A stretch of 64,000 bases of DNA from Nitrosomonas oligotropha (GCF_009833085.1 NZ_QRBZ01000004.1:26588-90587), one strand, 5' to 3'. Positions 8,211 to 19,415 are shown, counted from the stretch's first letter. A program made the numbers and translations. Notes: generated by a model from the sequence alone, not told the origin.

Positions 8211-8244
8211 GGGAAGTGGTGGGAAAATGTGGGAAAATTTGGTG
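8210..8244 (+). promoter_or_regulatory. MraZ operator: four TGGGN-type repeats with 10-bp period
   Basis: Three perfect TGGGA units start at 8210, 8220 and 8230, and a degenerate fourth (TGGTG) starts at 8240. Each is separated by five bases, so all four face the same side of the helix. This is the known binding pattern of MraZ, which represses the mra/dcw operon from its own promoter. The array ends 37 bases before the mraZ start codon. Confidence 0.85.
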
Positions 8245-8281
8245 AGTCTCGATGGATTTTCCTTTAATTTGAGGAGACAGC

Positions 8282-8728
8282 ATGTTTCGTGGCGTCACGC
8301 AACTTAGTCTTGATGCAAAAGGTAGGCTTGCGATACCCGCAAGATACCGTAGCGAGCTGATGTCTACCTGCTCAGGGCATTTGATCGTCACTGTCGATCC
8401 TTCAAAGTGTTTATTGATTTATCCTCAGCCAGCCTGGGAACCGATAGAACAAAAACTCAATAATCTTTCTAGTTTTGATTCGAAGACCCGCAATTTGCAG
8501 CGGCTGCTGGTGGGTAATGCCAGTGATGTCGAGATGGATGCTGCTGGCCGCATTTTGCTGCCGCCGCCGCTGCGCCTTTTTGCCAGTTTATCCAAGGATG
8601 TGGTTTTGGTTGGCCAGGGGGCTAAGTTTGAGTTGTGGGATGAAGTGCAATGGAATTTACAAATTGAAGATGCGCTGGCTTTCAAGGATGGCGATATGCC
8701 GCCTGAGCTGGATGGCTTTTCATTGTAA
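8282..8728 (+). CDS. mraZ: Transcriptional regulator MraZ
   Basis: MraZ binds DNA as a ring of subunits through two SpoVT/AbrB-type domains and represses the division/cell-wall cluster. The first domain begins MFRGVTQLSLDAKGRLAIPA. The second is at VEMDAAGRILLPPPL, about residues 80-95. At 148 residues it has standard length. GAGGAG five bases before the ATG is a strong ribosome site. It is the first gene of the cluster and sits directly behind an array of TGGGA repeats, so autoregulation is expected. rsmH follows after 21 bases. Confidence 0.95.
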   Translation: MFRGVTQLSLDAKGRLAIPARYRSELMSTCSGHLIVTVDPSKCLLIYPQPAWEPIEQKLNNLSSFDSKTRNLQRLLVGNASDVEMDAAGRILLPPPLRLFASLSKDVVLVGQGAKFELWDEVQWNLQIEDALAFKDGDMPPELDGFSL

Positions 8729-8749
8729 GTGAAGCGGTAACAGCGATTC

Positions 8750-9694
8750 ATGCACATTTCGGTGTTGTTGCACGAGGCGGTCGATGCATTGGCGATCAAA
8801 CCGGAAGGCGTGTATGTAGACGCAACGTTTGGGCGCGGTGGTCATAGCCGGTTGATTTTGTCGCGATTGGGTGAGCATGGCCGGTTAATCGCCCTGGATA
8901 GAGATCCGGTTGCGGTGAAGTCGGGTGAAGCGATTGAGGACAAAAGGTTTTGTATCCGGCACGGCAGTTTCTCGCAATTGCGGCAGATCGTGCAAGAGCT
9001 GGGAATCGCCAAAATAGACGGTGTCTTGCTCGATTTGGGCGTGTCGTCGCCGCAGCTGGAAGAAATTTCACGCGGTTTCAGCTTCCGCGCCGATGGGCCG
9101 CTCGATATGCGCATGGATACAACGAAGGGCCAAACAGCAGCGGAGTGGCTGGCGACAGCCACGGAAGATCAACTGGGATGGGTGATCAAGGAATATGGCG
9201 AAGAACGGTTTGCTCGGCAGATTGCAAGAGCGATTATTGTGGCAAGAGCGCGGCAGCCTATTGTTACCACATCACAACTTGCCGAGATTGTCGCAGCGGT
9301 TTTGCGTTCGCGGCAGCGCCAGCGGGAAATTATCCGGCATCCGGCGACGCGCACTTTTCAGGCGATACGGATCTATCTCAACCAGGAGCTTGAGGAATTG
9401 TCGCTCGTTTTGCCGCAGTGTGTGGAGTTGCTGAATCCGGGCGGAAGGTTGGTGGTGATCAGTTTTCACTCTTTGGAGGATCGCATGGTCAAACTATTTA
9501 TGCGCAAGGCTTCCAGCATGGACGAACTGCCTCGCGGCGTGCCGCTGCAAGAAAAGGATCTGCTGCGGTTCAGTAATCAAACGCTGCGTGTGATCGGCCG
9601 GGCAGTGCGTCCGGGAGAACAGGAAGTGGCGGACAATGCGCGCGCTAGGAGTGCGGTGATGCGTGTGGCTGAAAGAGTAACCATAAACGGGTAA
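8750..9694 (+). CDS. rsmH: 16S rRNA (cytosine(1402)-N(4))-methyltransferase RsmH
   Basis: RsmH methylates N4 of C1402 in the decoding centre of 16S rRNA, using S-adenosylmethionine. The SAM-binding motif [17 protein letters not shown] is near the N-terminus. The [11 protein letters not shown] and [14 protein letters not shown] motifs follow, and the C-terminal [14 protein letters not shown] stretch is diagnostic of the MraW family. The length of 314 residues is normal. It is in the conserved place between mraZ and ftsL; ftsL starts four bases after its stop. Confidence 0.95.
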   Translation: MHISVLLHEAVDALAIKPEGVYVDATFGRGGHSRLILSRLGEHGRLIALDRDPVAVKSGEAIEDKRFCIRHGSFSQLRQIVQELGIAKIDGVLLDLGVSSPQLEEISRGFSFRADGPLDMRMDTTKGQTAAEWLATATEDQLGWVIKEYGEERFARQIARAIIVARARQPIVTTSQLAEIVAAVLRSRQRQREIIRHPATRTFQAIRIYLNQELEELSLVLPQCVELLNPGGRLVVISFHSLEDRMVKLFMRKASSMDELPRGVPLQEKDLLRFSNQTLRVIGRAVRPGEQEVADNARARSAVMRVAERVTING

Positions 9695-9698
9695 CAGA

Positions 9699-10001
9699 AT
9701 GTTCAAACTGAACATTTTTCTGGTTTTTATATTGATCGCGAGCGCGCTGGGCGTGGTGACCTCGCAGCACATGGTGCGCAAACTGTTTATGGCGCTGGAA
9801 AATGAAAAAGGAATCGAGCGCAAGCTGGATGTGGAATGGGGAAGATTGCAACTGGAACAAAGCACATTAATCATGCACGGGCGGATCGAGCAGATTGCGA
9901 AAGAGCGGTTGAATATGACAGTGCCCGCCGCTTCCAGCATACAAATTGTATCCATTAACGATGCAGAAAACCGCTTGAACACGGAAGGGTTAAAACCATG
10001 A
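9699..10001 (+). CDS. ftsL: Cell division protein FtsL
   Basis: FtsL is a small bitopic membrane protein that forms the FtsQLB complex and activates the FtsWI septal synthase. The 100-residue protein has one N-terminal transmembrane helix (LNIFLVFILIASALGVVTS). A periplasmic leucine-zipper-like coiled coil follows (about residues 30-75, ENEKGIERKLDVEWGRLQLE). Sequence conservation of FtsL is low, so the call rests on size, topology and its place between rsmH and ftsI. It starts four bases after rsmH and overlaps ftsI by four bases (ATGA). Confidence 0.93.
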   Translation: MFKLNIFLVFILIASALGVVTSQHMVRKLFMALENEKGIERKLDVEWGRLQLEQSTLIMHGRIEQIAKERLNMTVPAASSIQIVSINDAENRLNTEGLKP

Positions 10002-11722
10002 TCAAACCCGAAGTACGGCAAATCAAACTATCAGCGTGGCGCTCACGGCTGTTGTTTGGTTTCCTGGCGCTCGGTTTGATTGCTTTGGCGGGACGTGCGG
10101 CTTACTTGCAGGGAATGAATCATGATTTTCTTCAGGAAAAAGGAGAATCGCGCTACAGCCGCATAGTGGAAATGAACGCCGACCGCGGCATGATTACCGA
10201 CCGCAATGGCCATATTCTGGCGATCAGTTCGCCGGTCGCTTCTGTTTATGCCGATCCGAAAGTGATCGATATCAAGCCGGAGCAATTGAAGCAATTAGCC
10301 GGTTTGCTCGAAATGGACAGCGCCGAGATCGATGCCCGCATCAAACGGGAAAACAGCCGGTTTGTTTATTTGAAACGGCAAGTGGTGCCGGATATCGCCG
10401 AAAAGATCATGAAGTTGAAGATCAAAGGCATCTATTTCGCCAGCGAATCCAAACGCTACTATCCCGAAAGTGAATATGCAGCGCATGTGCTCGGTTTTAC
10501 CGATATCAACGACGAAGGTCAGGAAGGCGTGGAGCGCGGCTGGCAAGATACGCTCGCGGGCGAGTTGGGACGGCGCCGTGTACTTAAGGATAACAAAGGA
10601 CAGATCATCGAGGATGTGGAAAACATCCGTCCGCCCAAACCGGGCGCGGATTTGGTGTTATCCATCGATAGAAGAATCCAGTATCGCGCCCATGCGGAAT
10701 TAAAAGAAGCGGTGCTGGCCAATAACGCCAAGGCGGGCAGCATCGTTGTACTGGACGCGCAAACCGGTGAGATTCTGGCCTTGACCAATTTACCGGCGTA
10801 CAACCCGAACAGACGATCATCGATTACCAATGAACGGCTGCGTAACCGCGCGCTGATCGATACGTTCGAGCCGGGTTCGACGTTAAAACCGTTTACCGTG
10901 GCGATTGCGATGGAAATCGGCAAAGTCAATGCCAATACGGTACTGCAAACCGCGCCGGGCATGTGGCAAGTGGGCAGAAAAACCATCCGCGATGTCAGCA
11001 ACAAAGGCGAATTGACCGTCGCGCAAATCATTCAGCAGTCGAGCAACGTCGGAACGGCAAAAATTGCGTTGTCGCTCGAATCGCAAACGATGTGGGAGAT
11101 GTTTAACCGCTCCGGATTCGGCACGCTGACGAAATCGGGTTTCCCCGGTGAAGCCAGCGGTATATTGCGGCCTTACAACAAATGGCGTCCGATCGAACAA
11201 GCCACCATGTCGTACGGTCACGGTATATCGACCAGTTTGATGCAATTGGCTCGTGCTTACACGATTTTTGCCAGCGGCGGCGAATTAAAGCCGATCTCGC
11301 TCTTGAAACAAAACATGCCGGTGATGGGGCAGCGCGTCATCTCGCGCGATACCGCGCAGGCGATGAACCGCATGCTGGAGATGGCTACCAAACCGGGTGG
11401 CACAGCGCCGCTGGCGCAGATCAGCGGCTACCGCGTGGCCGGTAAAACGGGTACGGCGCATAAACTGATCGATGGTCAATATGCCAATAAGCGCTATATC
11501 TCCACGTTTGTGGGGTATGCGCCAGCATCGAATCCGCGCCTGATCATCGCCGTGATGATCGATGAGCCTTCCGCTGGAAAATATTTCGGCGGCGCGGTGG
11601 CAGCGCCGGTTTTCAGTAAAGTCATGTCCGGTGCTTTACGCATCCTGAATATTCCGCCCGATGCACCGGCCAATAATGTCGTTACCTTTACCGCGACCCC
11701 TGAAATGGGTGACGAAGGATGA
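9998..11722 (+). CDS. ftsI: Septal peptidoglycan transpeptidase FtsI (penicillin-binding protein 3)
   Basis: FtsI cross-links septal peptidoglycan in the periplasm, together with FtsW. A single N-terminal membrane anchor (LLFGFLALGLIALAGRAAYL) is followed by the pedestal domain and the transpeptidase. The active-site serine is Ser294 in FEPGSTLKPF (SxxK). The second motif is SSN at 348-350, and the third is KTG at 483-485 in VAGKTGTAHK. At 574 residues it has normal length. The ATG overlaps the ftsL stop, and murE overlaps its own stop. No lipobox or other unusual feature is seen. Confidence 0.96.
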   Translation: MIKPEVRQIKLSAWRSRLLFGFLALGLIALAGRAAYLQGMNHDFLQEKGESRYSRIVEMNADRGMITDRNGHILAISSPVASVYADPKVIDIKPEQLKQLAGLLEMDSAEIDARIKRENSRFVYLKRQVVPDIAEKIMKLKIKGIYFASESKRYYPESEYAAHVLGFTDINDEGQEGVERGWQDTLAGELGRRRVLKDNKGQIIEDVENIRPPKPGADLVLSIDRRIQYRAHAELKEAVLANNAKAGSIVVLDAQTGEILALTNLPAYNPNRRSSITNERLRNRALIDTFEPGSTLKPFTVAIAMEIGKVNANTVLQTAPGMWQVGRKTIRDVSNKGELTVAQIIQQSSNVGTAKIALSLESQTMWEMFNRSGFGTLTKSGFPGEASGILRPYNKWRPIEQATMSYGHGISTSLMQLARAYTIFASGGELKPISLLKQNMPVMGQRVISRDTAQAMNRMLEMATKPGGTAPLAQISGYRVAGKTGTAHKLIDGQYANKRYISTFVGYAPASNPRLIIAVMIDEPSAGKYFGGAVAAPVFSKVMSGALRILNIPPDAPANNVVTFTATPEMGDEG

Positions 11723-13275
11723 CTGCGATGACGATGAAGAAAAAAACATCCCAGTTGTTTGATTATCATCGGTTGGATGAGCTGGGTGTTGCGGTTAAAA
11801 ATCTGGTCACGGACAGCCGCCAGATACAGCCCGGCGATACATTCCTTGCCTATGCCGGTGATATCACCGATGGGCGCAAATTTATCCCGCAAGCCATTGC
11901 TGCGGGCGCCAATGCGGTTTTGTGGGATCCGCAGAATTTCACGTGGAACCCCGAATGGCGGATCCCGGCGTTGGCAATCGATGGGTTGAAAGCTAAAGCG
12001 GGACTGATTGCCAGCCACGTCTATGATCAGCCGTCGGAGAAATTATGGATGGTCGGCATTACCGGCACCAACGGCAAAACATCGTGCAGTCACTGGTATG
12101 CGCAAGCCATGACCAGCCTGGGTAAAAAAACAGCGGTGCTGGGAACATTGGGAAATGGTTTTTGCGGCGCGTTGGAAGCGGCGGAGAATACAACGCCTGA
12201 TGCCGCGGTGCTGCAACGTTCGCTGGCGCGATTTGTTGACCAGGGCGCGCATGGCGTGGCGATGGAAGTATCCTCGCACGGCCTGGTGCAGGGACGGGTT
12301 AACGGCACCACATTTGCGATTGCCGTGCTGACCAATGTATCGCGCGACCACTTGGATTATCACCCGGATATGGATGCCTACGCCGCAGCCAAGGCGCGTC
12401 TGTTTTTCTGGCCCGGATTACGCTATGCGGTGGTCAACATGGACGATGTGCTGGGGGTCGAGTTATCGCGGCAGCTGGCCAGCAAATCCACCACCTTCAT
12501 CGGTTATGGATTTCACTATCCGGAAGAACGCTATGCAAGGCAATTCAAAATGGTCTACGGATCCAATTTAAAAGTTGATCTGCATGGACTGGAGTTTGAT
12601 ATTGAATTTGAGGATAATCGCGAACATTTGAGAATTGGTTTGCTGGGTAAATTTAACGCATCGAACTTGCTGGCTGTCGTGGCGGCAATGCTGGCAAGCG
12701 GAATCCGGTTGCCGGACGCGGTCCGGGCGCTGCACAGTGTGCAATCCATTCCGGGCCGGATGGAAAAATACGAAGGGATTGACCAGCCGATTGTTATCGT
12801 CGATTACGCCCATACCCCGGATGCGCTGGAAAAAGTGCTGTGCACGTCACGTGAGCTGTTGCGCAGCGCGCAATCGAAAAAGCGGACATCCGGCCGGAAT
12901 GCGCGGTTGTTCTGCGTGGTCGGTTGCGGCGGTGACCGCGATAAAGGCAAACGTGCAATGGTGGGCGAGGTTGCCACCCGATTGGCGGATGAAGTCATTT
13001 TTACCAGCGATAATCCGCGTACGGAAGATCCTTTGAGCATTATTAAAGACATCACAGCAGGTGCGGGCGCGGACAATTACCAGGTTGAAAGCGACCGGGC
13101 GCTGGCCATTTATCAGGCAATCGCCAATGCACAGCGCAACGACATCGTGCTGATCGCAGGTAAAGGCCATGAAAAGTATCAGGAAATACAGGGCCGGAAA
13201 ATTCCTTTCAGCGATGCCGACATTGTGCAGCAGGTGCTGAAAGATTTGGCCAGGAAAGTGCGGGTGCAATCATGA
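11719..13275 (+). CDS. murE: UDP-N-acetylmuramoyl-L-alanyl-D-glutamate--2,6-diaminopimelate ligase
   Basis: MurE adds meso-diaminopimelate to UDP-MurNAc-L-Ala-D-Glu in the cytoplasm. The ATP loop is TGTNGKTS (115-122). The DNPR motif at 431-434, in TSDNPRTEDP, is the signature that selects meso-diaminopimelate over lysine, as expected for a Gram-negative wall. VIVDYAHTPDALEKVL is the usual region near the C-terminal domain. At 518 residues it is somewhat longer than average. Starts at 11719 (overlapping the ftsI stop) or at a methionine a few codons downstream are both possible. It overlaps murF by four bases. Confidence 0.95.
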   Translation: MTAMTMKKKTSQLFDYHRLDELGVAVKNLVTDSRQIQPGDTFLAYAGDITDGRKFIPQAIAAGANAVLWDPQNFTWNPEWRIPALAIDGLKAKAGLIASHVYDQPSEKLWMVGITGTNGKTSCSHWYAQAMTSLGKKTAVLGTLGNGFCGALEAAENTTPDAAVLQRSLARFVDQGAHGVAMEVSSHGLVQGRVNGTTFAIAVLTNVSRDHLDYHPDMDAYAAAKARLFFWPGLRYAVVNMDDVLGVELSRQLASKSTTFIGYGFHYPEERYARQFKMVYGSNLKVDLHGLEFDIEFEDNREHLRIGLLGKFNASNLLAVVAAMLASGIRLPDAVRALHSVQSIPGRMEKYEGIDQPIVIVDYAHTPDALEKVLCTSRELLRSAQSKKRTSGRNARLFCVVGCGGDRDKGKRAMVGEVATRLADEVIFTSDNPRTEDPLSIIKDITAGAGADNYQVESDRALAIYQAIANAQRNDIVLIAGKGHEKYQEIQGRKIPFSDADIVQQVLKDLARKVRVQS

Positions 13276-14675
13276 TGACGATCCGGGAAGCGGCGCAAGT
13301 ATTGCAGGCCGGATGGAATGGGCAAGACGGATTATTCACCGGAGTGAGCACGGATAGCCGCACGCTCAAGCCGGGCGATTTATTTGTGGCGTTAACCGGC
13401 GAAAGATTCGATGGCAGTGAATTCGTCGCGAGCGCCAAGGAAAATGGCGCCGCCGCCGCGCTGGTGCCGCAATCGGCCGGTGAAAATACTTTATCCGCTG
13501 GGATTCCAGTGCTGCACGTGCAGGACACGCGCTTAAGCCTGGGGCAACTGGCCGCGTATTGGCGCAACCGCTTTACGCTGCCGCTCATCGCCGTGACCGG
13601 CAGCAACGGCAAGACCACGGTCAAGGAAATGATCGCCGCGATATTGCGTCAAGCAACCGCAGGCGGTGAAGTCACCACGGCTGCGCCAGCCGAGCAAATT
13701 CTGGCCACCGAAGGAAATCTGAATAACGATATCGGCGTGCCGCTGATGTTGCTGCGTTTACGGCCACAGCATCGCTATGCAGTGATTGAGATGGGTATGA
13801 ATCATGTTGGCGAGATCGGTTACCTGACTCAGCTGGCAAAACCGGGCATTGCCATCATTACCAATGCCGGCGCCGCGCATATTGAAGGCTTGGGTTCCGT
13901 TGAAACGGTTGCGCGCGCCAAGGCAGAGATATTTACCGGATTGGATCAGCAGGGAACGGCGGTGATCAATGCGGACGATCGCTTTGCTGCTTTGTGGCGG
14001 GAATGCGCCGGTGCACGCAAGATTGCCGATTTTGGTTTGCGCGAAAAAGCGCTGGTGAGTGCCGAGTATCAGGCAGACCGGTTGAGCAACAGGATTCAGT
14101 TGAAATTGCCGGATGGCATTGTGGAAGTGAAGTTACAAGCACCCGGTGTGCACAACGTCTATAACGCTTTGGCAGCAGCGGCAGCGGCTGTCGCAGCGGG
14201 TGTCGGGAAAGCATCGATCGCCGCTGGACTCGAATCGTTCCAGGGCGTGAGAGGACGGTTGCAGAAAAAATCCGGTTTGCACCATGCCCTGTTGATTGAC
14301 GATACCTACAACGCCAATCCCGAATCCGTGCGCGCCGCTCTCGCGGTCTTGGCTGCTACGACGGGGAAAAAAATACTGGTGCTCGGCGACATGGGCGAAT
14401 TGGGTAAGTCCGCCATTGATCTGCATCGCACGATCGGGCGCGATGCGCGCAATGCCGGGCTGGATCAATTATTCACACTGGGTGAGTTGAGCGCTTACGC
14501 CACAGAAGCATTCGGCAAGGGCGCGCGGCATTTCAACGATATCGACGAACTGCTGCATGCGACCGAAAGCTTGCTGGCGGATGATGTGACTTTGCTGGTG
14601 AAAGGATCGCGCTTTATGCGCATGGAGCGGGTAGTGCGGCAACTGGAGCAGCCGAGGGAGCCGTCATGCTGCTGA
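13272..14675 (+). CDS. murF: UDP-N-acetylmuramoyl-tripeptide--D-alanyl-D-alanine ligase
   Basis: MurF adds the D-Ala-D-Ala dipeptide to the UDP-MurNAc tripeptide, completing the cytoplasmic precursor. The ATP loop GSNGKTT is at 110-116. [14 protein letters not shown] and [14 protein letters not shown] are typical MurF stretches, and [17 protein letters not shown] begins the C-terminal domain. The length is 467 residues. It overlaps murE at its start and mraY by 10 bases at its end, in a different frame. Confidence 0.95.
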   Translation: MMTIREAAQVLQAGWNGQDGLFTGVSTDSRTLKPGDLFVALTGERFDGSEFVASAKENGAAAALVPQSAGENTLSAGIPVLHVQDTRLSLGQLAAYWRNRFTLPLIAVTGSNGKTTVKEMIAAILRQATAGGEVTTAAPAEQILATEGNLNNDIGVPLMLLRLRPQHRYAVIEMGMNHVGEIGYLTQLAKPGIAIITNAGAAHIEGLGSVETVARAKAEIFTGLDQQGTAVINADDRFAALWRECAGARKIADFGLREKALVSAEYQADRLSNRIQLKLPDGIVEVKLQAPGVHNVYNALAAAAAAVAAGVGKASIAAGLESFQGVRGRLQKKSGLHHALLIDDTYNANPESVRAALAVLAATTGKKILVLGDMGELGKSAIDLHRTIGRDARNAGLDQLFTLGELSAYATEAFGKGARHFNDIDELLHATESLLADDVTLLVKGSRFMRMERVVRQLEQPREPSCC

Positions 14676-15751
14676 CACTTTCACAATGGCTGGCGCAGGA
14701 CATCCGCGCATTCAATGTATTCAGTTATATTACGCTCCGCACGGTGATGGCTACGCTGACTGCCCTGGTCATTTCCTTCATCATCGGCCCGATGATGATC
14801 CGTAAACTGACGGCTTACAAAATCGGACAATCGGTGCGTGACGACGGTCCGCAAACGCATTTGGTCAAGGTCGGTACACCCACCATGGGCGGCGCTTTGA
14901 TACTGATGTCGATCGTATTGACGACTCTCTTATGGTCGGATCTGAACAATCGCTATGTCTGGGTGGTGCTCGCGACCACGCTGGGATTCGGCGTGATCGG
15001 CTGGGTCGATGATTACCGCAAAGTGGTTTACCGCAATCCGAAAGGATTGTCCGCGCGCGCTAAATTTTTCTGGCAATCGCTGATTGCGCTGATCGTTGCG
15101 CTGTATTTGGTTTCCATCGCGGAAATCCCGGCGCAAACGGACATGATCGTGCCCTTCTTTAAGGAAGTGGCGATTCCGCTGGGTGCGGCTGGTTTTGTCA
15201 TACTGACTTATTTTGTTATTGTCGGCACCAGTAATGCAGTCAATCTGACCGACGGTCTTGATGGTTTGGCCATTATGCCGACCGTCATGATCAGCAGTGC
15301 GCTGGCTGTTTTTGCTTACGCCTCAGGGCACGTGGTATTCGCCAAGTATCTGGGCATTCCTTATATCCCCAATGCGGGCGAATTGGCTATATTCTGCGGC
15401 GCTATGGCCGGTGCCGGGCTTGCCTTTTTGTGGTTTAACGCTTATCCCGCCGAGGTTTTCATGGGCGATGTCGGTGCCTTGGCGCTGGGTGCTGCACTCG
15501 GAATCGTCACCGTCATCGTGCGGCAGGAGATTGTGCTGGTGATTATGGGCGGCGTTTTTGTCGTGGAAGCGCTATCCGTGATGTTGCAGGTGGCCTCGTT
15601 TAAGCTGCTGGGCAAGCGGGTGTTCCGCATGGCGCCATTGCATCATCATTTTGAATTGAAAGGCTGGAAAGAGAATCAGGTGGTGGTCCGGTTTTGGATC
15701 ATCACCTTTATTTTAGTATTGGTTGGATTGTCGACATTAAAATTACGATGA
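14666..15751 (+). CDS. mraY: Phospho-N-acetylmuramoyl-pentapeptide-transferase MraY
   Basis: MraY transfers phospho-MurNAc-pentapeptide to undecaprenyl phosphate, making lipid I in the inner membrane. The 361-residue protein is built of about ten transmembrane helices. The conserved cytoplasmic motifs are visible: [32 protein letters not shown] (with the DDxxK acid pair), [10 protein letters not shown], and [19 protein letters not shown] near the C-terminus. It overlaps murF by 10 bases and murD by four bases, so the translation of all three genes is linked. Confidence 0.96.
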   Translation: MLLTLSQWLAQDIRAFNVFSYITLRTVMATLTALVISFIIGPMMIRKLTAYKIGQSVRDDGPQTHLVKVGTPTMGGALILMSIVLTTLLWSDLNNRYVWVVLATTLGFGVIGWVDDYRKVVYRNPKGLSARAKFFWQSLIALIVALYLVSIAEIPAQTDMIVPFFKEVAIPLGAAGFVILTYFVIVGTSNAVNLTDGLDGLAIMPTVMISSALAVFAYASGHVVFAKYLGIPYIPNAGELAIFCGAMAGAGLAFLWFNAYPAEVFMGDVGALALGAALGIVTVIVRQEIVLVIMGGVFVVEALSVMLQVASFKLLGKRVFRMAPLHHHFELKGWKENQVVVRFWIITFILVLVGLSTLKLR

Positions 15752-17163
15752 ATGTGCAAGATAAAACAGTTCTGGTGCTGGGGATGGGTGAAACCGGCTT
15801 GTCCATGGTGAAATGGCTGCTACGCCAGGGCGCCACGGTGCGCGCTGCGGATAGCCGCTCCGAGCCGCCCAACTGGCAGCAAATCAGCGCGGGATTTCCG
15901 TCCGTGCAGCTGCATAAAGGCAAATTCACGGCATCCATTTTCAATGATATCGATATGATCGCCATCAGCCCAGGCGTTCCATTGGCCGATCCGTGCGTGC
16001 AGCAAGCGGTGCAACGCGGCGTGCCGGTAATCGGCGATATGGTGCTTTTTTCCTGGGCGCTGGAGCAAAGCAACCGGCCCAAACCGAAAGTGGTCGCCAT
16101 CACCGGATCGAATGGAAAAACGACGGTTACGGCGATGACCGGCGCGATGTTGAAGAAATCCGGCTGGAATGTGGAAGTGGCGGGAAATATCGGCCCTGCG
16201 GTGCTGAATGCGCTGATGCAGCGGATCGATGCAGGCGATTGGCCGCAGGCTTGGGTGCTGGAAACATCCAGCTTCCAATTGGAAACGACGCACAATTTGA
16301 ATGCGGATGTGGCGACTGTGTTGAATCTGAGCGAAGACCATTTGGATCGCTATACCGGCATGAGCGATTACACCATCGCCAAAGCCAGAGTATTTCTGCA
16401 TGAGAAGGCCGGTAAAGGCATACAGGTGCTCAACCGGAACGATCCCGGTGTCTGTGCCATGGCGCTGCCGGACAGAAAACAGATTACTTTCGGCGTCGAT
16501 GAGCCGCCCGGCCATGCCGATTTCGGTCTCATGCACGACGGCGACGACTTGTGGCTGATGGAAGGCGATGTGCAATTAATGAAAACTTCCGAGCTGGTGG
16601 TCAACGGTTTGCATAATGCGGTCAATGCGCTGGCGGCACTAGCCATGTGCCGCGCCCTGGGTGTGGCCATCGATCCGCTTTTGACCGCGTTGCGCGAATT
16701 TCGCGGCTTGCCGCATCGCATGGAAAAAGTCGCCGCATTTAACGGCGTTACTTTTTTTGATGATTCCAAGAGTACCAATGTGGGTGCAACCGTGGCAGCC
16801 TTAAGCGGCATGAAGCAAAACGTCATATTAATCGCCGGTGGCGACGGTAAGGGGCAGGATTTCTCCTATCTGAGGGAAGCGGTTGCCAATAATGCCCGTG
16901 CCGTGGTGCTGATTGGCCGGGATGCCAACATGATTGCGAATGAATTGAAAGACTGCGGCGTGCCGTTGCATTTTGCCGTGACCATGGAAGAAGCCATGCA
17001 AAAGAGTTTCTTGCTGGCGCAATCCGGCGATGTGGTCTTGCTTTCACCGGCATGCGCCAGTTTCGATATGTTTAGAAATTATATTCACCGCGCGGAAGTA
17101 TTTGTCGCGGCCGTCAAAGATATGGAAAACAAATTTTTCAGTTTTGGACAGAAAAAACATTAA
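15748..17163 (+). CDS. murD: UDP-N-acetylmuramoyl-L-alanine--D-glutamate ligase
   Basis: MurD adds D-glutamate to UDP-MurNAc-L-alanine. The Rossmann-like start [18 protein letters not shown], the ATP loop GSNGKTT (120-126) and [10 protein letters not shown] are typical. [19 protein letters not shown] and [12 protein letters not shown] mark the C-terminal domain. I placed the start at the ATG overlapping the mraY stop (ATGA), giving 471 residues. The frame is open 18 codons further upstream, but that stretch lies inside mraY and is not conserved-looking. ftsW follows after three bases. Confidence 0.95.
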   Translation: MNVQDKTVLVLGMGETGLSMVKWLLRQGATVRAADSRSEPPNWQQISAGFPSVQLHKGKFTASIFNDIDMIAISPGVPLADPCVQQAVQRGVPVIGDMVLFSWALEQSNRPKPKVVAITGSNGKTTVTAMTGAMLKKSGWNVEVAGNIGPAVLNALMQRIDAGDWPQAWVLETSSFQLETTHNLNADVATVLNLSEDHLDRYTGMSDYTIAKARVFLHEKAGKGIQVLNRNDPGVCAMALPDRKQITFGVDEPPGHADFGLMHDGDDLWLMEGDVQLMKTSELVVNGLHNAVNALAALAMCRALGVAIDPLLTALREFRGLPHRMEKVAAFNGVTFFDDSKSTNVGATVAALSGMKQNVILIAGGDGKGQDFSYLREAVANNARAVVLIGRDANMIANELKDCGVPLHFAVTMEEAMQKSFLLAQSGDVVLLSPACASFDMFRNYIHRAEVFVAAVKDMENKFFSFGQKKH

Positions 17164-17166
17164 CCG

Positions 17167-18327
17167 ATGATTTACCAAGCAAACAATCAGAAACCAAGAA
17201 TAACCGCCGATTATGATCAGGCGCTGGTGTGGTCTGCTTTGCTGTTGCTGAGTATCGGTTTGGTGATGATTTATTCCGCTTCGATCGCCATTGCCGAAGC
17301 GCAATTTGGTCCCGACCGGGCCGGCCACTATTTGCTGCGCCATAGTGCCTATCTGGGTGTCGGGTTACTGCTGGGACTGATCGCTTTTCAAGTGCCGATG
17401 CAGATGTGGCAGAAATACGTGACCTATCTGCTGATGCTGAGCATTTTTTTGCTGATATTGGTGCTGATTCCGGGCATCGGGCATGAAGTGAACGGCAGTC
17501 AGCGCTGGATTTCGCTGTACGTGGTGAATATCCAGCCGTCCGAGTTCATGAAGTTCTGCATGGTGTTGTACGCCGCCGACTACGTTAACCGTAAGGCAGC
17601 CGATCTGAATTCTTTCTTCAAGGGGTTTGTGCCGATCGCGGTTGTGTTGTCCGTCGTCGGTGCGTTATTGCTGCTGGAACCGGATTTCGGCGCTTTCTTC
17701 GTGGTGGCCGCACTGGCGATGTCGATTCTGTTCCTCGGCGGTGTCAGTTTGAAAATTTTTGTCAGCCTGATCGCTATCCTGGCGTTCGGTTTGTATGAGT
17801 TGATTTTGAGTTCGCCGTACCGGTTGAATCGCGTGGTTGCTTTCATGGATCCCTGGGCCGATCCGTATGGCAAGGGCTATCAGCTCAGTCATGCGCTGAT
17901 CGCGTTCGGGCGCGGCGAGTGGCTCGGCGTCGGCTTGGGCGGCAGTGTCGAGAAACTGTTCTATTTGCCCGAAGCGCACACCGATTTTTTGCTGTCGGTA
18001 TTGGCTGAAGAATTGGGTTTTGCCGGTGTCGCTGCCGTGATCGTTTTGTTTGCCTGGCTGATTATGCGCGCTTTTGTCATTGGCCGTCTGGCAGCCAAAT
18101 TGGACAGTCCTTTCGCGGCCTTGGTGGCGCAGGGCATCGGCGTCTGGATCGGCGTGCAAGCGTTGATCAACATGGGCGTGAATATGGGCGTCTTGCCTAC
18201 GAAGGGATTGACGCTGCCGCTGCTGAGTTTTGGCGGCAGCAGTATCACGGCGAATTGTATCGCATTGGCGGTTTTGCTGCGCATCGACTGGGAAAACCGG
18301 CAGCGGCTGCGGGGGCTGAACGTATGA
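17167..18327 (+). CDS. ftsW: Septal peptidoglycan glycosyltransferase FtsW (SEDS family)
   Basis: FtsW polymerises lipid II into glycan strands at the septum with FtsI. It is a 386-residue protein with about ten membrane helices. Near the N-terminus [13 protein letters not shown] is typical. Further motifs are [17 protein letters not shown] (with the region around the catalytic aspartate further on) and [35 protein letters not shown] is the conserved C-terminal signature of SEDS proteins. It begins three bases after murD and overlaps murG by four bases. The start ATG has weak upstream ribosome pairing and probably relies on coupling. Confidence 0.95.
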   Translation: MIYQANNQKPRITADYDQALVWSALLLLSIGLVMIYSASIAIAEAQFGPDRAGHYLLRHSAYLGVGLLLGLIAFQVPMQMWQKYVTYLLMLSIFLLILVLIPGIGHEVNGSQRWISLYVVNIQPSEFMKFCMVLYAADYVNRKAADLNSFFKGFVPIAVVLSVVGALLLLEPDFGAFFVVAALAMSILFLGGVSLKIFVSLIAILAFGLYELILSSPYRLNRVVAFMDPWADPYGKGYQLSHALIAFGRGEWLGVGLGGSVEKLFYLPEAHTDFLLSVLAEELGFAGVAAVIVLFAWLIMRAFVIGRLAAKLDSPFAALVAQGIGVWIGVQALINMGVNMGVLPTKGLTLPLLSFGGSSITANCIALAVLLRIDWENRQRLRGLNV

Positions 18328-19415
18328 GTGCGCACACCATATTAATTATGGCAGGCGGTACCGGCGGGCATGTGTTTCCGGGTTTGGCGGTGGCCGATTA
18401 CTTGCGGCAAGCCGGTTGGCGCGTGGTTTGGCTCGGAACCGAGGCTGGAATGGAATTAAAACTGGTGCCACAACGAGGCTATGAAACCGAAATAATCAGT
18501 TTTTCCGGATTGCGGGGTAAACGGTTGGTTACATGGTTGCTGCTGCCGCTGCGTTTGCTCAAGGCGTTCTGGCAGAGCCTGCGGATTATTCAACGGGTAA
18601 AACCGGATGTGGTTCTCGGCATGGGCGGTTATCCGGCTTTTCCGGGCGGCATGATGGCCTCACTGCTCAACAAGCCATTGGTAATTCATGAACAGAATTC
18701 GGTCGCAGGGTTAACCAATAAAATTCTGGCGCAGCTGGCGGATAAAATTTTTCTCGGCTTCCCCGGCGCTATCCAAGGTGATCGGGATAAAACGGTTTGC
18801 TCCGGTAATCCGGTGCGTGCGGAAATTGCACACATGGAAACGCCGGAAAAACGTTTCCAGGAACGGCAGGGCAAGTTGAATGTGCTCGTTGTGGGCGGCA
18901 GCCTGGGGGCGCAAGTTCTGAATACCGTGGTACCGCAAGCGCTTAAATTAATGCCGGAGAATGTGCGTCCGGCAGTGGTGCATCAAACGGGTACAGCGCA
19001 AATCGAAACGGTTAAAACAATCTATCGGGAACTGCAATTGGATGGCGAAGTGACGGCGTTTATCGACGATATGGCCAAGCGTTACGCGGACTGCGATGTG
19101 GTGTTGTGCCGCGCCGGTGCGCTGACGGTCGCGGAATTAAGCGCGGCCGGTGTCGCCAGCATTCTGGTGCCGTATCCGCATGCTGTCGACGATCATCAAA
19201 CCGGCAATGCGCAATTTCTTTCCCGCCACGGTGCCGCCGTGTTGTTGCCACAGCAGGAATTGACAGCGCAAAAGCTAGCTGATTTATTGACGGATTTAAC
19301 CCGGGAAAAATTGCTCGGTATGGCGATGGCGGCGCGCAGCCAAGCAAAACCGGAAGCTACCCGGATCGTGGCTGAAGGTTGTATCGAATTGAGCGGAGCA
19401 CTGCATGAAGCATAA
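18324..19415 (+). CDS. murG: UDP-GlcNAc:lipid I N-acetylglucosaminyltransferase MurG
   Basis: MurG converts lipid I to lipid II on the inner face of the membrane. The glycine-rich loop [16 protein letters not shown] is at residues 9-24. [21 protein letters not shown] and [12 protein letters not shown] are the other conserved motifs, the last binding the UDP-GlcNAc. The start is taken at the ATG overlapping the ftsW stop (ATGA), which gives 363 residues; the frame is open upstream but runs through ftsW. It overlaps murC by 11 bases. Confidence 0.95.
   Translation: MSAHTILIMAGGTGGHVFPGLAVADYLRQAGWRVVWLGTEAGMELKLVPQRGYETEIISFSGLRGKRLVTWLLLPLRLLKAFWQSLRIIQRVKPDVVLGMGGYPAFPGGMMASLLNKPLVIHEQNSVAGLTNKILAQLADKIFLGFPGAIQGDRDKTVCSGNPVRAEIAHMETPEKRFQERQGKLNVLVVGGSLGAQVLNTVVPQALKLMPENVRPAVVHQTGTAQIETVKTIYRELQLDGEVTAFIDDMAKRYADCDVVLCRAGALTVAELSAAGVASILVPYPHAVDDHQTGNAQFLSRHGAAVLLPQQELTAQKLADLLTDLTREKLLGMAMAARSQAKPEATRIVAEGCIELSGALHEA

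Noticed and set aside
12847..13624. Long open frames on the minus strand across murE and murF
   Set aside because: They are antisense to clearly conserved genes, lack ribosome sites and show no protein-like motifs. They are a by-product of codon bias.
15820..16575. 251-codon minus-strand frame across murD
   Set aside because: The composition is rich in His, Arg and Gln, as expected for the complement of a coding strand. MurD motifs on the plus strand are complete.
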